Positions 1 to 7,292 are shown, numbered from the stretch's first letter. The stretch: DNA of 24,458 bases from CAZQLE01 sp964593905 (GCA_964593905.1 CAZQLE010000032.1:1-24458), one strand, 5' to 3'. Notes: a model not told the origin generated them from the sequence alone. A program made the numbers and translations.

Positions 1-401
1 GTCAGAATGTTTCCTTTCTCCTCCGAAAATTGAAATTTCACTTCATCCATCCACTGCCGGATAAAATACAATCCCAGCCCGTGCCCGGGGTGGTCTTCCA
101 GGCCAATGGTGGGGTCGGGTATTTCGACCTGTTCGGGGTTGAAGGGCCGGCCAGTATCCCGCAGAATGATGATCAGTTCAGCGGGGGTAACCTGGCAGGT
201 ACATTCGATATTGCCGCGATCTTCTCCCTGATAGGCGTGTTCAATGATGTTGGAACACGCCTCATCCACCGCTGTTTCAACCGCATAACAGGCAAACGGA
301 TCCAGTTCTGCCTCATGCGCTGCCGACAGCACAAAACTGGCTATGTCAGAGAGATTGTCGTACCGCCCGGGAAAAACCATCGTACGCGAAGATGCGACCA
401 A
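1..401 (-). CDS. RsbW-like anti-sigma factor serine kinase (C-terminus cut by window edge)
   Basis: Reading the minus strand directly gives an open frame running off position 1. It shows the HATPase (GHKL) marks of the RsbW/SpoIIAB family: an N-box VDEACSNIIEHAY, a G1-type LRDTGRPFNP, and a G2-type GHGLGLYFIRQWMDEV near the cut end. Such proteins bind ATP, hold a sigma factor or other partner, and phosphorylate a STAS-domain antagonist; that partner is the gene directly upstream (404-739). I chose the TTG at 401 because it keeps the N-terminal segment ASSRTMVFPGRY and leaves only 2 bases after the upstream stop, which implies translational coupling. The first ATG, at 380, is the alternative start. 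No sigma factor is visible in the window, so the regulatory target is unknown. Function by family is fairly sure; the start is uncertain. Confidence 0.8.
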   Translation of the reverse strand, partial: MVASSRTMVFPGRYDNLSDIASFVLSAAHEAELDPFACYAVETAVDEACSNIIEHAYQGEDRGNIECTCQVTPAELIIILRDTGRPFNPEQVEIPDPTIGLEDHPGHGLGLYFIRQWMDEVKFQFSEEKGNIL

Positions 402-403
402 AC

Positions 404-739
404 TCAGATATTCCCCACCGCAGTGAGTGTATCATCCACAATCTTAAATAACGCGGTAAAACCGGCCAATTCGAGTGCTGCCTTAATGTTGGCGGGTACT
501 TCCGAAAGGATCACCTCACCCCGGTTGTAGCGTTTGCAGGTTTTCTGTGCATTGATTAATACCCGCAGACCGGCGGAAGAAATGAAATTTAACTTGCTCA
601 TATCCAATACGATCTTAAAGCGACCAGAATCGGTGACGGCAGAAAGCACCTCGCCCAACTGCGGGGCGGTGGAACTGTCGATACGCCCGGCTACTTTGAC
701 GAGATCGCAATATTTGAACTGGTTGCTGGTAATTTCCAT
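404..739 (-). CDS. STAS-domain anti-sigma factor antagonist (RsbV/SpoIIAA-like)
   Basis: This 111-residue protein is a single STAS domain, the usual length for RsbV/SpoIIAA. The phosphorylation loop is visible as FISSAGLRVL at residues 52-61; one of Ser54/Ser55 should be the target of the partner kinase. In this family the unphosphorylated protein binds the anti-sigma kinase and frees its sigma factor. The kinase-like gene follows immediately on the same strand (1-401), so the pair forms a partner-switching module in a two-gene operon. The start is supported by a GGAGG Shine-Dalgarno 5 bases before the ATG at 739. A consensus TATAAT lies about 115 bases upstream on the same strand. Nothing ties this module to the purine genes across the window. 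Confidence 0.9.
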   Translation of the reverse strand: MEITSNQFKYCDLVKVAGRIDSSTAPQLGEVLSAVTDSGRFKIVLDMSKLNFISSAGLRVLINAQKTCKRYNRGEVILSEVPANIKAALELAGFTALFKIVDDTLTAVGNI

Positions 740-853
740 CGCAATCCTCCGGTGAGCATTTTTTAAAAGAAATAGTGGAATGTGTATGCGTAACTGTTCA
801 GAAATTCAAAAACCTGCGGTTTTTGCCCGAATGACCTAAAAAGTTACCTATAG

Positions 854-859
854 ATTATA
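854..859 (-). promoter_or_regulatory. Possible -10 element for the STAS/anti-sigma operon
   Basis: Plus-strand ATTATA reads TATAAT on the minus strand, a perfect -10 hexamer in an AT-rich patch after the ugd terminator. No good -35 hexamer sits at 16-18 bases, so the promoter may rely on an activator or another sigma factor. It would give a leader of about 107 bases. Confidence 0.4.
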
Positions 860-1013
860 TCATGCCGGTCAAAATATAGTTTGGTGGTTCTCTGGCAAAG
901 TCAGGCCATTCGCAAAGCCCGGCAGCCCCCCAGACGGCACAAAACGCCGTCAGGAGGGAGAAAAACCCCAACAAAAGGCAACCCACTTTGCGAAATGCCG
1001 TGCAGGGAGTGTT

Positions 1014-1051
1014 AAAGAAAAAGCCGGGCAGTTTTTTGCTGGCTGCCCGGC
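1014..1051 (-). terminator. Rho-independent terminator of ugd
   Basis: On the minus strand a perfect 9-bp stem (arms 1043-1051 and 1023-1031, GCCGGGCAG type) encloses an 11-base loop and is followed by a T-rich run (TTTTTCTTT, 1022 down to 1014). It starts 24 bases after the ugd stop codon. Confidence 0.88.
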
Positions 1052-1074
1052 CGGTCTTTATTCGCTGGTTGAAA

Positions 1075-2391
1075 TTAATCGCAGCTTGAGCAGCTTCCGC
1101 GGCCCACGCCAAAATAAGTAAAGCCCAGTTCGCGCATCCGGTCGGGGTCCCACAGGTTGCGACCATCCAAAAGGATCGGCTTGCGCATGCTTTTGTGGAT
1201 TTTTTCAAAGTCAAGCTGTTTAAATTCATTCCAATCCGTCACCAACACCAGGGCATCGGCCTGCTCGGCAACCTGATAGGGGTTTTCGCATAGCTTGACG
1301 TTTTTAAACATCTTCTCGGCATTTTCGGTGGCCTGCGGATCGTAGGCGCGCACTTTGGCGCCTTCATTTTGAAGCAAATGAATAATTTCGAGTGAGGGGG
1401 CCTCGCGGATGTCATCGGTGTTGGGTTTGAACGAGATGCCCAGCACACCGATCACTTTTTCATCCAGGCTGCCCAGCGCGCGGCGCAGCTTATAGATGAC
1501 CCGCCGGCGTTGGTTGCGGTTGATATCCATTACGGCCTGCAACAGTTGGGGCTGCGTGCCGTGCAACACGGCCATGTGCGCCAGCGCTTTGACATCTTTG
1601 GGGAAGCAGGAACCGCCCCAGCCCAGACCTGCATCCAGGAAATGGGGGCCTATCCGTTTATCGAGACCCATACCGCGCGCCACTTCGCGCACATCTGCGC
1701 CCAGTTCTTCGCAAATATTGGCGATCTCATTGATAAAGGAGATTTTGGTTGCAAGGAACGCATTGGAGGCGTATTTGATCATTTCAGCGGTGCGCAGATC
1801 GGTGATTACGATCGGGCAGCGCAGCGTCAGATACAACTCGGCCACCTTATTGGCTGCTTCGCGGTCGGTGCAGCCCAGAACAACCCGGTCGGGGAACATG
1901 AAGTCGTTAATTGCTGAACCTTCGCGCAAAAACTCGGGGTTGCTGACGACATGGAAATCTAACGGTTTGCCGGAGCGTGACTTTTTGATGATATCGGCCA
2001 CCCAGTCACCTGTGCCCACCGGAACGGTGGATTTATTGATGACCAGGATGGGCTCTTCAACCAGTTCGGCGATGGCTTCGGCGGCCTGGCGGACATATTG
2101 CAGGTCTGCTTCGCCATCGACGCCCGAGGGAGTGCCCACCGCAATGAAGGCATATTCGGCGCCTGCCAGTGCTTCTTTATAGTTGGTGGTAAACACAAGA
2201 CGCCCGGCGCGAACATTTTGCTCAACCAACTGCTCCAGTCCGGGTTCATAAATTGGCATGATCCCCTGATGCAGTTTTTCGATGCGCACGGGATCGACAT
2301 CCAGACAGGTAACCTCGTTGCCTAAATCGGCAAAGCACGTGCCGGTGACCAAGCCCACGTAACCGGTTCCAATTACACAGATTTTGCCCAT
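1075..2391 (-). CDS. ugd: UDP-glucose 6-dehydrogenase
   Basis: The product oxidises UDP-glucose to UDP-glucuronate with NAD in the cytoplasm, feeding capsule, exopolysaccharide or other uronic-acid glycans. The N-terminal Rossmann motif GTGYVGLV is at residues 8-15, the NPEFLREG segment at 151-158, and the catalytic cysteine lies in GGSCFPKD at 259-266 (Cys262). The 438-residue length is typical of the family. I chose the ATG at 2391 because it puts the Rossmann strand at the very N-terminus and has an AGGAG 8 bases upstream; the frame is open 23 codons further to 2460 but that extension has no ribosome binding site. The C-terminus ends in an odd Ser/Cys run (GSCSSCD). It is transcribed alone, with a terminator just downstream. 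Closely related nucleotide-sugar dehydrogenases (UDP-mannose type) are less likely. Confidence 0.95.
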   Translation of the reverse strand: MGKICVIGTGYVGLVTGTCFADLGNEVTCLDVDPVRIEKLHQGIMPIYEPGLEQLVEQNVRAGRLVFTTNYKEALAGAEYAFIAVGTPSGVDGEADLQYVRQAAEAIAELVEEPILVINKSTVPVGTGDWVADIIKKSRSGKPLDFHVVSNPEFLREGSAINDFMFPDRVVLGCTDREAANKVAELYLTLRCPIVITDLRTAEMIKYASNAFLATKISFINEIANICEELGADVREVARGMGLDKRIGPHFLDAGLGWGGSCFPKDVKALAHMAVLHGTQPQLLQAVMDINRNQRRRVIYKLRRALGSLDEKVIGVLGISFKPNTDDIREAPSLEIIHLLQNEGAKVRAYDPQATENAEKMFKNVKLCENPYQVAEQADALVLVTDWNEFKQLDFEKIHKSMRKPILLDGRNLWDPDRMRELGFTYFGVGRGSCSSCD

Positions 2392-2547
2392 GAATTTTGC
2401 TCCTGCTCTTATAAGCGGTGAAATAACAGCGTATTTCTGATTGAACGCTCGCTGTGTCAAACCTTATTCAGTAATTTATATGCAGCGGTTTCCTGCGGAA
2501 AATCGCTTTGCATATACGATGTTTAATGCCTGTCACAGTATCAGTAT

Positions 2548-2553
2548 ATTATA
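2548..2553 (-). promoter_or_regulatory. Possible -10 element for ugd
   Basis: The minus strand reads TATAAT here, about 157 bases upstream of the ugd start. No strong -35 is seen at the right distance. This is the best -10 match on the minus strand between 2392 and 3008. Confidence 0.35.
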
Positions 2554-2603
2554 CCCAGTTTGAGAAAAGTACCGAAATATCTGTCGGATTCGTAAGCAGG
2601 GCC

Positions 2604-2710
2604 TTCACAAAGTTGAAAGCCCCGGCGCGTGGGCGGCTGAAGACCCACCCCATGCCGCATGGAGGGTTGAAAATTACAGCTCTTCGTAAACGGGCAAACA
2701 ACTTTGTGAA
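2604..2710. repeat. 12-bp perfect inverted repeat enclosing 83 bases
   Basis: TTCACAAAGTTG at 2604-2615 is matched exactly in reverse complement by CAACTTTGTGAA at 2699-2710. The enclosed segment has smaller self-complementary pieces (for example GTGGG at 2629-2633 with CCCAC) but no credible gene. It could be a small structured RNA, a degenerate miniature mobile element or a regulatory loop. I see no target-site duplication and no second copy in the window. Confidence 0.5.
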
Positions 2711-2776
2711 AAAGACGTGCGGGCAACTCTAATATCCTGGATTGGATTCAGATGGGTTCCGGTGTAAAATAAAGTA

Positions 2777-2809
2777 AGTGGATTCATAATATATGATTAT
2801 GAACCCACT
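2777..2809. repeat. 14-bp near-perfect inverted repeat (hairpin or operator)
   Basis: Arms 2777-2790 and 2796-2809 pair over 14 positions with one mismatch around a 5-base loop. No T-tract follows on the plus strand; on the minus strand the stem is followed by T-rich sequence, but no minus-strand gene ends here. It lies upstream of the folD promoter and may be a protein-binding site or a cruciform. Confidence 0.45.
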
Positions 2810-2845
2810 GCCGGGGGGCGAAGCGTTGTGTTTTATAAGATTTAT

Positions 2846-2856
2846 TTGTCAGACAA
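2846..2856. promoter_or_regulatory. GntR-type operator candidate upstream of folD
   Basis: TTGTCAGACAA is a perfect odd-centred palindrome (TTGTC-A-GACAA), in keeping with the GT(N)AC core of GntR-family operators. It occupies the place where the -35 of the folD promoter should be, 16 bases before TATAAT. The same motif recurs three times between folD and the deaminase operon (3906-3916, 3932-3942, 3982-3992), and a GntR/UTRA regulator is encoded at 7293-8099. Binding is inferred. Confidence 0.55.
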
Positions 2857-2872
2857 ATTGATTATTATTCGG

Positions 2873-2878
2873 TATAAT
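2873..2878 (+). promoter_or_regulatory. folD promoter, -10 element
   Basis: A consensus TATAAT stands 130 bases before the folD start codon. At 16-18 bases upstream there is no -35 consensus; the position is filled by the TTGTCAGACAA palindrome, so the promoter looks regulated. Confidence 0.5.
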
Positions 2879-3008
2879 AGATAAAAGGGGTGCTTTTTTA
2901 TCGATTCTATACCCGGTTGTGTGCCGGGGCTCTTAACAGAGGGGCTGGTTTTTTGGGGCAGCAGATTCTTTGTCTTTGATGCAAAATTATCGTTCCAGGA
3001 GGATCAAG

Positions 3009-3884
3009 ATGACGGCAAAAATCATTGATGGTAAAGCCGTAGCCGAACAGGTGCGTACGCATGTTGCTGAAAAAATCGCGGCGCGCATTGCCGCGGGGAA
3101 AAGTCGACCAGGTTTGGCCACTGTGCTGGTGGGTGAGAATCCTGCCTCGCAGGTGTATGTGCGTTCAAAACACAAGGCCTGTCAGGCGGCTGGTATTGAG
3201 TCTTTTGCGCACACGCTGCCAGCCACTGCCACCCAGGCCGAGCTTGAAAACCTGGTGAAAGACTTGAATGCCGACCGCCGGGTGTCGGGGATTCTGGTGA
3301 AGCTCCCGCTGCCGGATGGTCTGGATGAACAACGGGTGCTCAGTTTGATCGATCTAAAAAAAGACGTGGATGGTTTTCACCCGATTAACCTGGGTCGTCT
3401 GGCGCAAAAAGGGGCCGACCCCACTTTTGTGCCCTGCACCCCCTATGGCTGCATGGTCTTGTTGGAAAAAGAACTGGGAAACCTGGCCGGAAAAAACGCC
3501 GTGGTGCTGGGTCGTTCCAACATTGTGGGCATGCCAGTGGCGCTGCTGTTGTTGAAAGCAAATGCAACCGTCACCATTTGTCATTCCCGCACGAAGGAAC
3601 TGGCAAAAGTGATTCGCCGCGCCGATATTCTGGTGGCTGCAGTTGGACAGCCGCAAATGGTTAAAAAAGACTGGGTAAAACCGGGGGCGGTGGTGATTGA
3701 TGTGGGGATCAACCGCATCGAAGATCCTGCTGCTCCGAAAGGCAGCCGGCTGGTGGGGGATGTGGATTATGATGAGGTGGTTGAGGTTGCCGGGGCGATC
3801 ACCCCTGTGCCCGGCGGCGTGGGCCCGATGACGATTGCCATGCTGATGCAAAATACGCTGCACGCGGCTGAACTTCAGGATTAG
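3009..3884 (+). CDS. folD: Bifunctional methylenetetrahydrofolate dehydrogenase / methenyltetrahydrofolate cyclohydrolase
   Basis: FolD interconverts 5,10-methylene-, 5,10-methenyl- and 10-formyl-tetrahydrofolate in the cytoplasm with NAD(P). The 291-residue protein has the family marks in order: catalytic-lysine motif YVRSKHKA (residues 50-57, Lys54), KLPLPDGL (99-105), KDVDGFHPIN (118-127), the nucleotide-binding GRSNIVGMP (168-176), VIDVGINR, and PGGVGPMT near the C-terminus. I start it at ATG 3009 because an AGGAGG lies 6 bases upstream; the frame is open from 2970 but that extension has no ribosome binding site and is not conserved in character. It shares an operator-like palindrome with the deaminase operon downstream. 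In purine-fermenting anaerobes one-carbon units from the ring pass through formimino-, methenyl- and formyl-tetrahydrofolate, so a role in that route is plausible, besides the housekeeping one. Confidence 0.95.
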   Translation: MTAKIIDGKAVAEQVRTHVAEKIAARIAAGKSRPGLATVLVGENPASQVYVRSKHKACQAAGIESFAHTLPATATQAELENLVKDLNADRRVSGILVKLPLPDGLDEQRVLSLIDLKKDVDGFHPINLGRLAQKGADPTFVPCTPYGCMVLLEKELGNLAGKNAVVLGRSNIVGMPVALLLLKANATVTICHSRTKELAKVIRRADILVAAVGQPQMVKKDWVKPGAVVIDVGINRIEDPAAPKGSRLVGDVDYDEVVEVAGAITPVPGGVGPMTIAMLMQNTLHAAELQD

Positions 3885-3899
3885 TCAAAAAAAACACAC

Positions 3900-3952
3900 A
3901 GTCAATTGTCAGACATGTGACAAACGTCACCTTGTCTGACAATTGACTTTTT
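3900..3952 (+). terminator. Strong folD terminator with operator-like arms
   Basis: A perfect 16-bp stem (3900-3915 with 3933-3948) encloses a second perfect 5-bp hairpin (GTGAC 3917-3921 with GTCAC 3926-3930) and is followed by TTTTT at 3948-3952. An A-run precedes it (after 3886), so it could work in both directions. Each arm carries a TTGTC-N-GACA palindrome, the same motif found upstream of folD, so the DNA may be both terminator and operator. Confidence 0.85.
3932..3942. promoter_or_regulatory. GntR-type operator candidate at the deaminase-operon promoter (-35 side)
   Basis: TTGTCTGACAA matches the TTGTC-N-GACAA palindrome perfectly and abuts the -35 hexamer at 3943-3948. A near copy (last base different) is at 3906-3916 in the other arm of the terminator stem. 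Confidence 0.55.
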
Positions 3953-3971
3953 ATTCAGAAATCATTAAACT
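3943..3971 (+). promoter_or_regulatory. Candidate promoter of the deaminase operon
   Basis: TTGACT (3943-3948, 5 of 6 to consensus) is separated by 17 bases from TAAACT (3966-3971, 4 of 6). It would start transcription near 3978 with a leader of about 69 bases. The -35 hexamer is inside the right arm of the folD terminator, and operator-like palindromes sit on both sides of the promoter, as expected for a repressed promoter. Confidence 0.5.
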
Positions 3972-3981
3972 GATACTAACA

Positions 3982-3992
3982 ATGTCGGACAA
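3982..3992. promoter_or_regulatory. GntR-type operator candidate downstream of the -10
   Basis: ATGTCGGACAA differs by one base from the TTGTC-N-GACAA palindrome and lies just after the predicted transcription start. A repressor bound here and at 3932-3942 would flank the promoter. Confidence 0.5.
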
Positions 3993-4046
3993 CTGAACGA
4001 CACACCTTTATCAGATCTACCCCTTTGTGGATAACCAATCAAACTC

Positions 4047-5441
4047 ATGTCGACTCTTCTCGTTCGCAATGCAACTGTAGTTGTTACGATGGACGATCAA
4101 CGTCGTGAGATCGCAGACGGCGGCCTGTTTGTGCGCGACGGCTTTATCGAGCAAATTGGCCCCAGCAGCACTCTGCCGCAAACCGCCGACGAAGTGCTGG
4201 ATCTGACCGGACATCTGGTGATGCCCGGAATGGTCAATACGCATCATCATTTTTACCAGACGCTAACCCGCGCAGTTCCGGCAGCCCAGAACGCAAACCT
4301 GTTTAACTGGTTGAAGACGCTCTATCCCATCTGGGCGCGAATGACTGCCGAAGATATTTATATTTCCACCAAGACAGCGCTGGCCGAGCTAGCGCTGTCT
4401 GGCTGTACTACGGCTTCAGATCATCTTTATCTGTTTCCCAACGGTTCTCGATTGGATGATGAAATTGTCGCCGCGCAGGAAATGGGTGTGCGCATTCATG
4501 CCTCGCGCGGTTCGATGAGCCTGGGTGAGAGCCAGGGCGGTCTGCCGCCCGATAGCGTGGTGGATAGCGAAGAAGCGATTTTAAAAGATTCTGTGCGCTT
4601 GATTGAAAAATATCATGACGCCCGGCCTGGCGCGATGGTGCAAATTGTTCTTGCCCCGTGTTCCCCGTTTAGTGTGACGGGCGAGCTGATGAAGCAGAGC
4701 GCCGCCGTGGCGCGTCAATATGGGGTGCACTTGCATACGCATCTGGCAGAAACCCAGGATGAAGAACAATTCTGCCTTGAGAAATTTGGGTATCGCCCGG
4801 TGGCTTATATGCAATCGGTCGACTGGGTGGGTAACGATGTGTGGTATGCCCATTCGGTGCATGTCAGCGCAGAAGAGATCAAACTGTATGCCCATGAAGG
4901 CTGCGGTGTGGCGCACTGCCCATCTTCCAACATGCGTCTGGCCTCGGGCATTGCCCCGCTGTGGGAATATTTGCAGGCCGGCGTCAAGGTGGGGCTGGGT
5001 GTGGATGGCTCTGCCAGCAACGACGGTTCTCATATGCTGGCCGAAGCGCGGATGGCGCTGCTGGCGGCGCGGGTGCGGGCCGGCCTGATGGGCGCCTCGC
5101 TCTCGGGTGAGGCTGCACCGCCGATCCTTACTGCCCGCCAGGCGCTGGAAGTTGCCACGCGCGGCGGCGCAGCCGTGTTGGGCCGCAAGGATATCGGTTC
5201 GCTCGAACCGGGCAAATGCGCCGATTTTGTGGCCATTGATCTGCGTCATCTTGATTATGCCGGTGCGCTGCACGACCCGGTGGCGGCAATTCTGCTGTGC
5301 AACCCGCGCGGGGTGGATGTGAGCGTTATTCACGGCCGCCAGATTGTGCGCGATGGCAAACTGCTCACCCTGGATCTACCCCGCCATATTGAAACACACA
5401 ACCAGGCTGCCCGACGGCTGGTGTTTGGAAAATATGATTAA
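4047..5441 (+). CDS. 8-oxoguanine deaminase-type amidohydrolase
   Basis: A 464-residue amidohydrolase of the TrzN/AtzB/8-oxoguanine deaminase group, expected to hydrolyse the exocyclic amino group of 8-oxoguanine to give urate and ammonia. The metal site is visible: NTHHHFYQTL (64-73, first HxH), HTHLAET (230-236), His269 or His272 in WYAHSVH, and the catalytic Asp320 in GVDGSASND (318-326). The segments NTHHHFYQTLTRAVPAAQ and CPSSNMRLASG are what I associate with 8-oxoguanine deaminases rather than with SsnA or guanine deaminase proper, so guanine, isocytosine or s-triazine substrates remain possible but less likely. It heads the operon: promoter and operator-like palindromes lie just upstream and an adenine deaminase follows after 39 bases. 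The ATG at 4047 has only a weak ribosome binding site; no better in-frame start is present. Confidence 0.85.
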   Translation: MSTLLVRNATVVVTMDDQRREIADGGLFVRDGFIEQIGPSSTLPQTADEVLDLTGHLVMPGMVNTHHHFYQTLTRAVPAAQNANLFNWLKTLYPIWARMTAEDIYISTKTALAELALSGCTTASDHLYLFPNGSRLDDEIVAAQEMGVRIHASRGSMSLGESQGGLPPDSVVDSEEAILKDSVRLIEKYHDARPGAMVQIVLAPCSPFSVTGELMKQSAAVARQYGVHLHTHLAETQDEEQFCLEKFGYRPVAYMQSVDWVGNDVWYAHSVHVSAEEIKLYAHEGCGVAHCPSSNMRLASGIAPLWEYLQAGVKVGLGVDGSASNDGSHMLAEARMALLAARVRAGLMGASLSGEAAPPILTARQALEVATRGGAAVLGRKDIGSLEPGKCADFVAIDLRHLDYAGALHDPVAAILLCNPRGVDVSVIHGRQIVRDGKLLTLDLPRHIETHNQAARRLVFGKYD

Positions 5442-5480
5442 CTGCTCAGATACGAATAAAGTTTTACCCGGAGACGAGCA

Positions 5481-7271
5481 ATGAGCATGTGGGATTTTCA
5501 TTTTTTGGATGCGCGTGTACTGGTTGACTGCGCGATGGGCCGCAAACCGGCTGACCTGGTTATTTTGAATGGTCGCTGGGTGTGTGTTCAGTCGGGTGAG
5601 ATCGTCCCCAATACCGATATTGCCATTCTGGGCGAACGCATCGCGTATGTAGGCCCGGATGCCTCCCATACAATTGGTCCCAAAACCATGGTTATTGAAG
5701 CCGATGGCGCTTACCTTTCTCCTGGTTTGTTGGATGGTCATGTGCACATTGAATCGGGTATGCTGACCGTGACCGAATTTGTGCGGGCGGTGCTTCCGCA
5801 TGGTACCACCGGTTTGTTTATCGACCCACATGAAATTGCCAATGTGTTTGGCTTGAAAGGTGTGCGGTTGATGGCAGATGAAGCCGGCAACCAGCCCATT
5901 CACGTGTTCACGCAGATTCCCTCCTGTGTGCCTTCGGCCCCCGGTTTTGAAACCCCCGGCGCTGAAATTGGCCCGGCCGAAGTGGCCGAGGCGCTGCGCT
6001 GGTCGGGTGTGATCGGGTTGGGCGAGATGATGAATTTTCCCGGTGTGTTCAATAATGACGACAAGGTCCACGCCGAAATTTCTGTCACCCGGCAAAAAGG
6101 CAAAGTGGTGGGCGGTCATTATGCATCTCCCGATCTTGGCCTGCCGTTTCATGCCTATGCTGCCGGCGGTGCGCAGGATGATCATGAAGGCACCACCGCC
6201 GAAGATGCCCTGGAACGGATTCGCCAGGGGATGAAAGTGATGATGCGCTGCGCCTCGGGCTGGGAAGATGTGACCGAACAGGTGAAAGCGATCACCGAAC
6301 ACGGCCAGGATAGCCGCCATTTCTTGCTCTGCACCGATGACTGCCATGCCGAAACACTGGTGAATGAAGGCCATATTGACCGCGCCGTTCGCCTGGTGAT
6401 GTCGTTGGGTGTCACCCCGATGCAGGCCATTCAAATGGCAACCATCAACACGGCCGATCATTTTGGCGTCAGCCGCGATATGGGCATGATTGCCCCCGGC
6501 CGCTATGCAGATATTCTGGTGATTGATGATCTGACAAAATTCAAACCCGGCATGGTGGTGGCACGCGGCAAACTGGCCGCCCGCAATGGCGAAGTGGTGG
6601 TCGAACGCGATCACACCCATCATCCCGAATGGGCGCTGGATTCAGTTCACCTTGAACACAAACTGAGCGCTGCCGATTTTGTACTGCACACTGAAAAAGA
6701 CGGCCCGGTCATGGCGCATGTCATCGGGGTGGTTGAAAATTTGATCCCGACCCAACACCGCCAGGTGACAATGAACGCGGTAAATGGTCAGGTGCAGGCC
6801 GATGTAAGCTGCGATATTGCAAAAGTGGCGCTGGTCGAACGGCATCACTGCACCGGTCGTGTGCAGGTGGGGCTGGTGCAAGGGTTTGGTCTTACCGCCC
6901 GCTGTGCAATTGCCTCCACCGTGGTGCACGACAGCCATCACATGATTGTCGTTGGAACCGATGATGAACAGATGGCGCTGGCGGCCAATACGCTGGCTGC
7001 CTGTGGCGGGGGGCAGGTGGTGGTAAAAGATGGACAGGTGATCGGTCAGGTCGATTTGCCGATAGCGGGTTTGATGTCCAACGAAAGCGCCCAGGTGGTT
7101 TCAGAAAAAGCGGCCACCGTACTTTCGGGGCTGCGGGTCTGCGGCAGCACAATCAAGAACCCGAACATGGCGGTCAGCTTTCTGGGTTTGGTGGTGATTC
7201 CTGAATTGAGAATTTCAGACCTTGGTCTGGTTGATGTAACCCGCTTTGCATTTATTCCGGTGGTTGAATAA
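5481..7271 (+). CDS. ade: Adenine deaminase (first of two paralogues)
   Basis: A 596-residue protein of the bacterial adenine deaminase family (E. coli Ade is 588), a binuclear-metal amidohydrolase that converts adenine to hypoxanthine and ammonia. Motifs in order: DGHVHIESGM (85-94, metal HxH), DPHEIANV (115-122), GEMMNFPGV (181-189), DDHE (233-236) and CTDD (284-287), followed by the long C-terminal domain special to this family. One departure is visible: the usual GHAPGL-type segment is GGHYASPDLG at 211-220, which may alter the substrate pocket. A GGAG lies 8 bases before the start. It follows the oxoguanine deaminase by 39 bases and precedes the GntR regulator by 21, so the three are probably one transcript. 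The second family member at 18829-20589 departs from consensus at other motifs. Confidence 0.9.
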   Translation: MSMWDFHFLDARVLVDCAMGRKPADLVILNGRWVCVQSGEIVPNTDIAILGERIAYVGPDASHTIGPKTMVIEADGAYLSPGLLDGHVHIESGMLTVTEFVRAVLPHGTTGLFIDPHEIANVFGLKGVRLMADEAGNQPIHVFTQIPSCVPSAPGFETPGAEIGPAEVAEALRWSGVIGLGEMMNFPGVFNNDDKVHAEISVTRQKGKVVGGHYASPDLGLPFHAYAAGGAQDDHEGTTAEDALERIRQGMKVMMRCASGWEDVTEQVKAITEHGQDSRHFLLCTDDCHAETLVNEGHIDRAVRLVMSLGVTPMQAIQMATINTADHFGVSRDMGMIAPGRYADILVIDDLTKFKPGMVVARGKLAARNGEVVVERDHTHHPEWALDSVHLEHKLSAADFVLHTEKDGPVMAHVIGVVENLIPTQHRQVTMNAVNGQVQADVSCDIAKVALVERHHCTGRVQVGLVQGFGLTARCAIASTVVHDSHHMIVVGTDDEQMALAANTLAACGGGQVVVKDGQVIGQVDLPIAGLMSNESAQVVSEKAATVLSGLRVCGSTIKNPNMAVSFLGLVVIPELRISDLGLVDVTRFAFIPVVE

Positions 7272-7292
7272 CCGGATAAAGGATGGTTTGGC

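Larger units (their letters stand above)
740..1074. other. Intergenic region between ugd 3' end and the STAS gene
   Basis: No credible gene is present in these 335 bases. They hold the ugd terminator (1014-1051), a short hairpin with arms GACGGC (933-938) and GCCGTC (946-951) that has no T-tract, and a minus-strand TATAAT (854-859) that could start transcription of the STAS/kinase pair. An open minus-strand frame reaching into the ugd 3' end is low-complexity antisense reading and is not supported by a ribosome binding site. Confidence 0.6.

Noticed and set aside
2970..3008. Earlier start for folD
   Set aside because: The AGGAGG at 2997-3002 is correctly spaced for ATG 3009 and would lie inside the longer version.
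5376..6623. Long open frame on the minus strand opposite the first adenine deaminase (also 19102-20247 opposite the second)
   Set aside because: These are antisense readings of GC-biased codons, rich in His and Gln, without ribosome binding sites or recognisable domains; the plus-strand genes explain the sequence.
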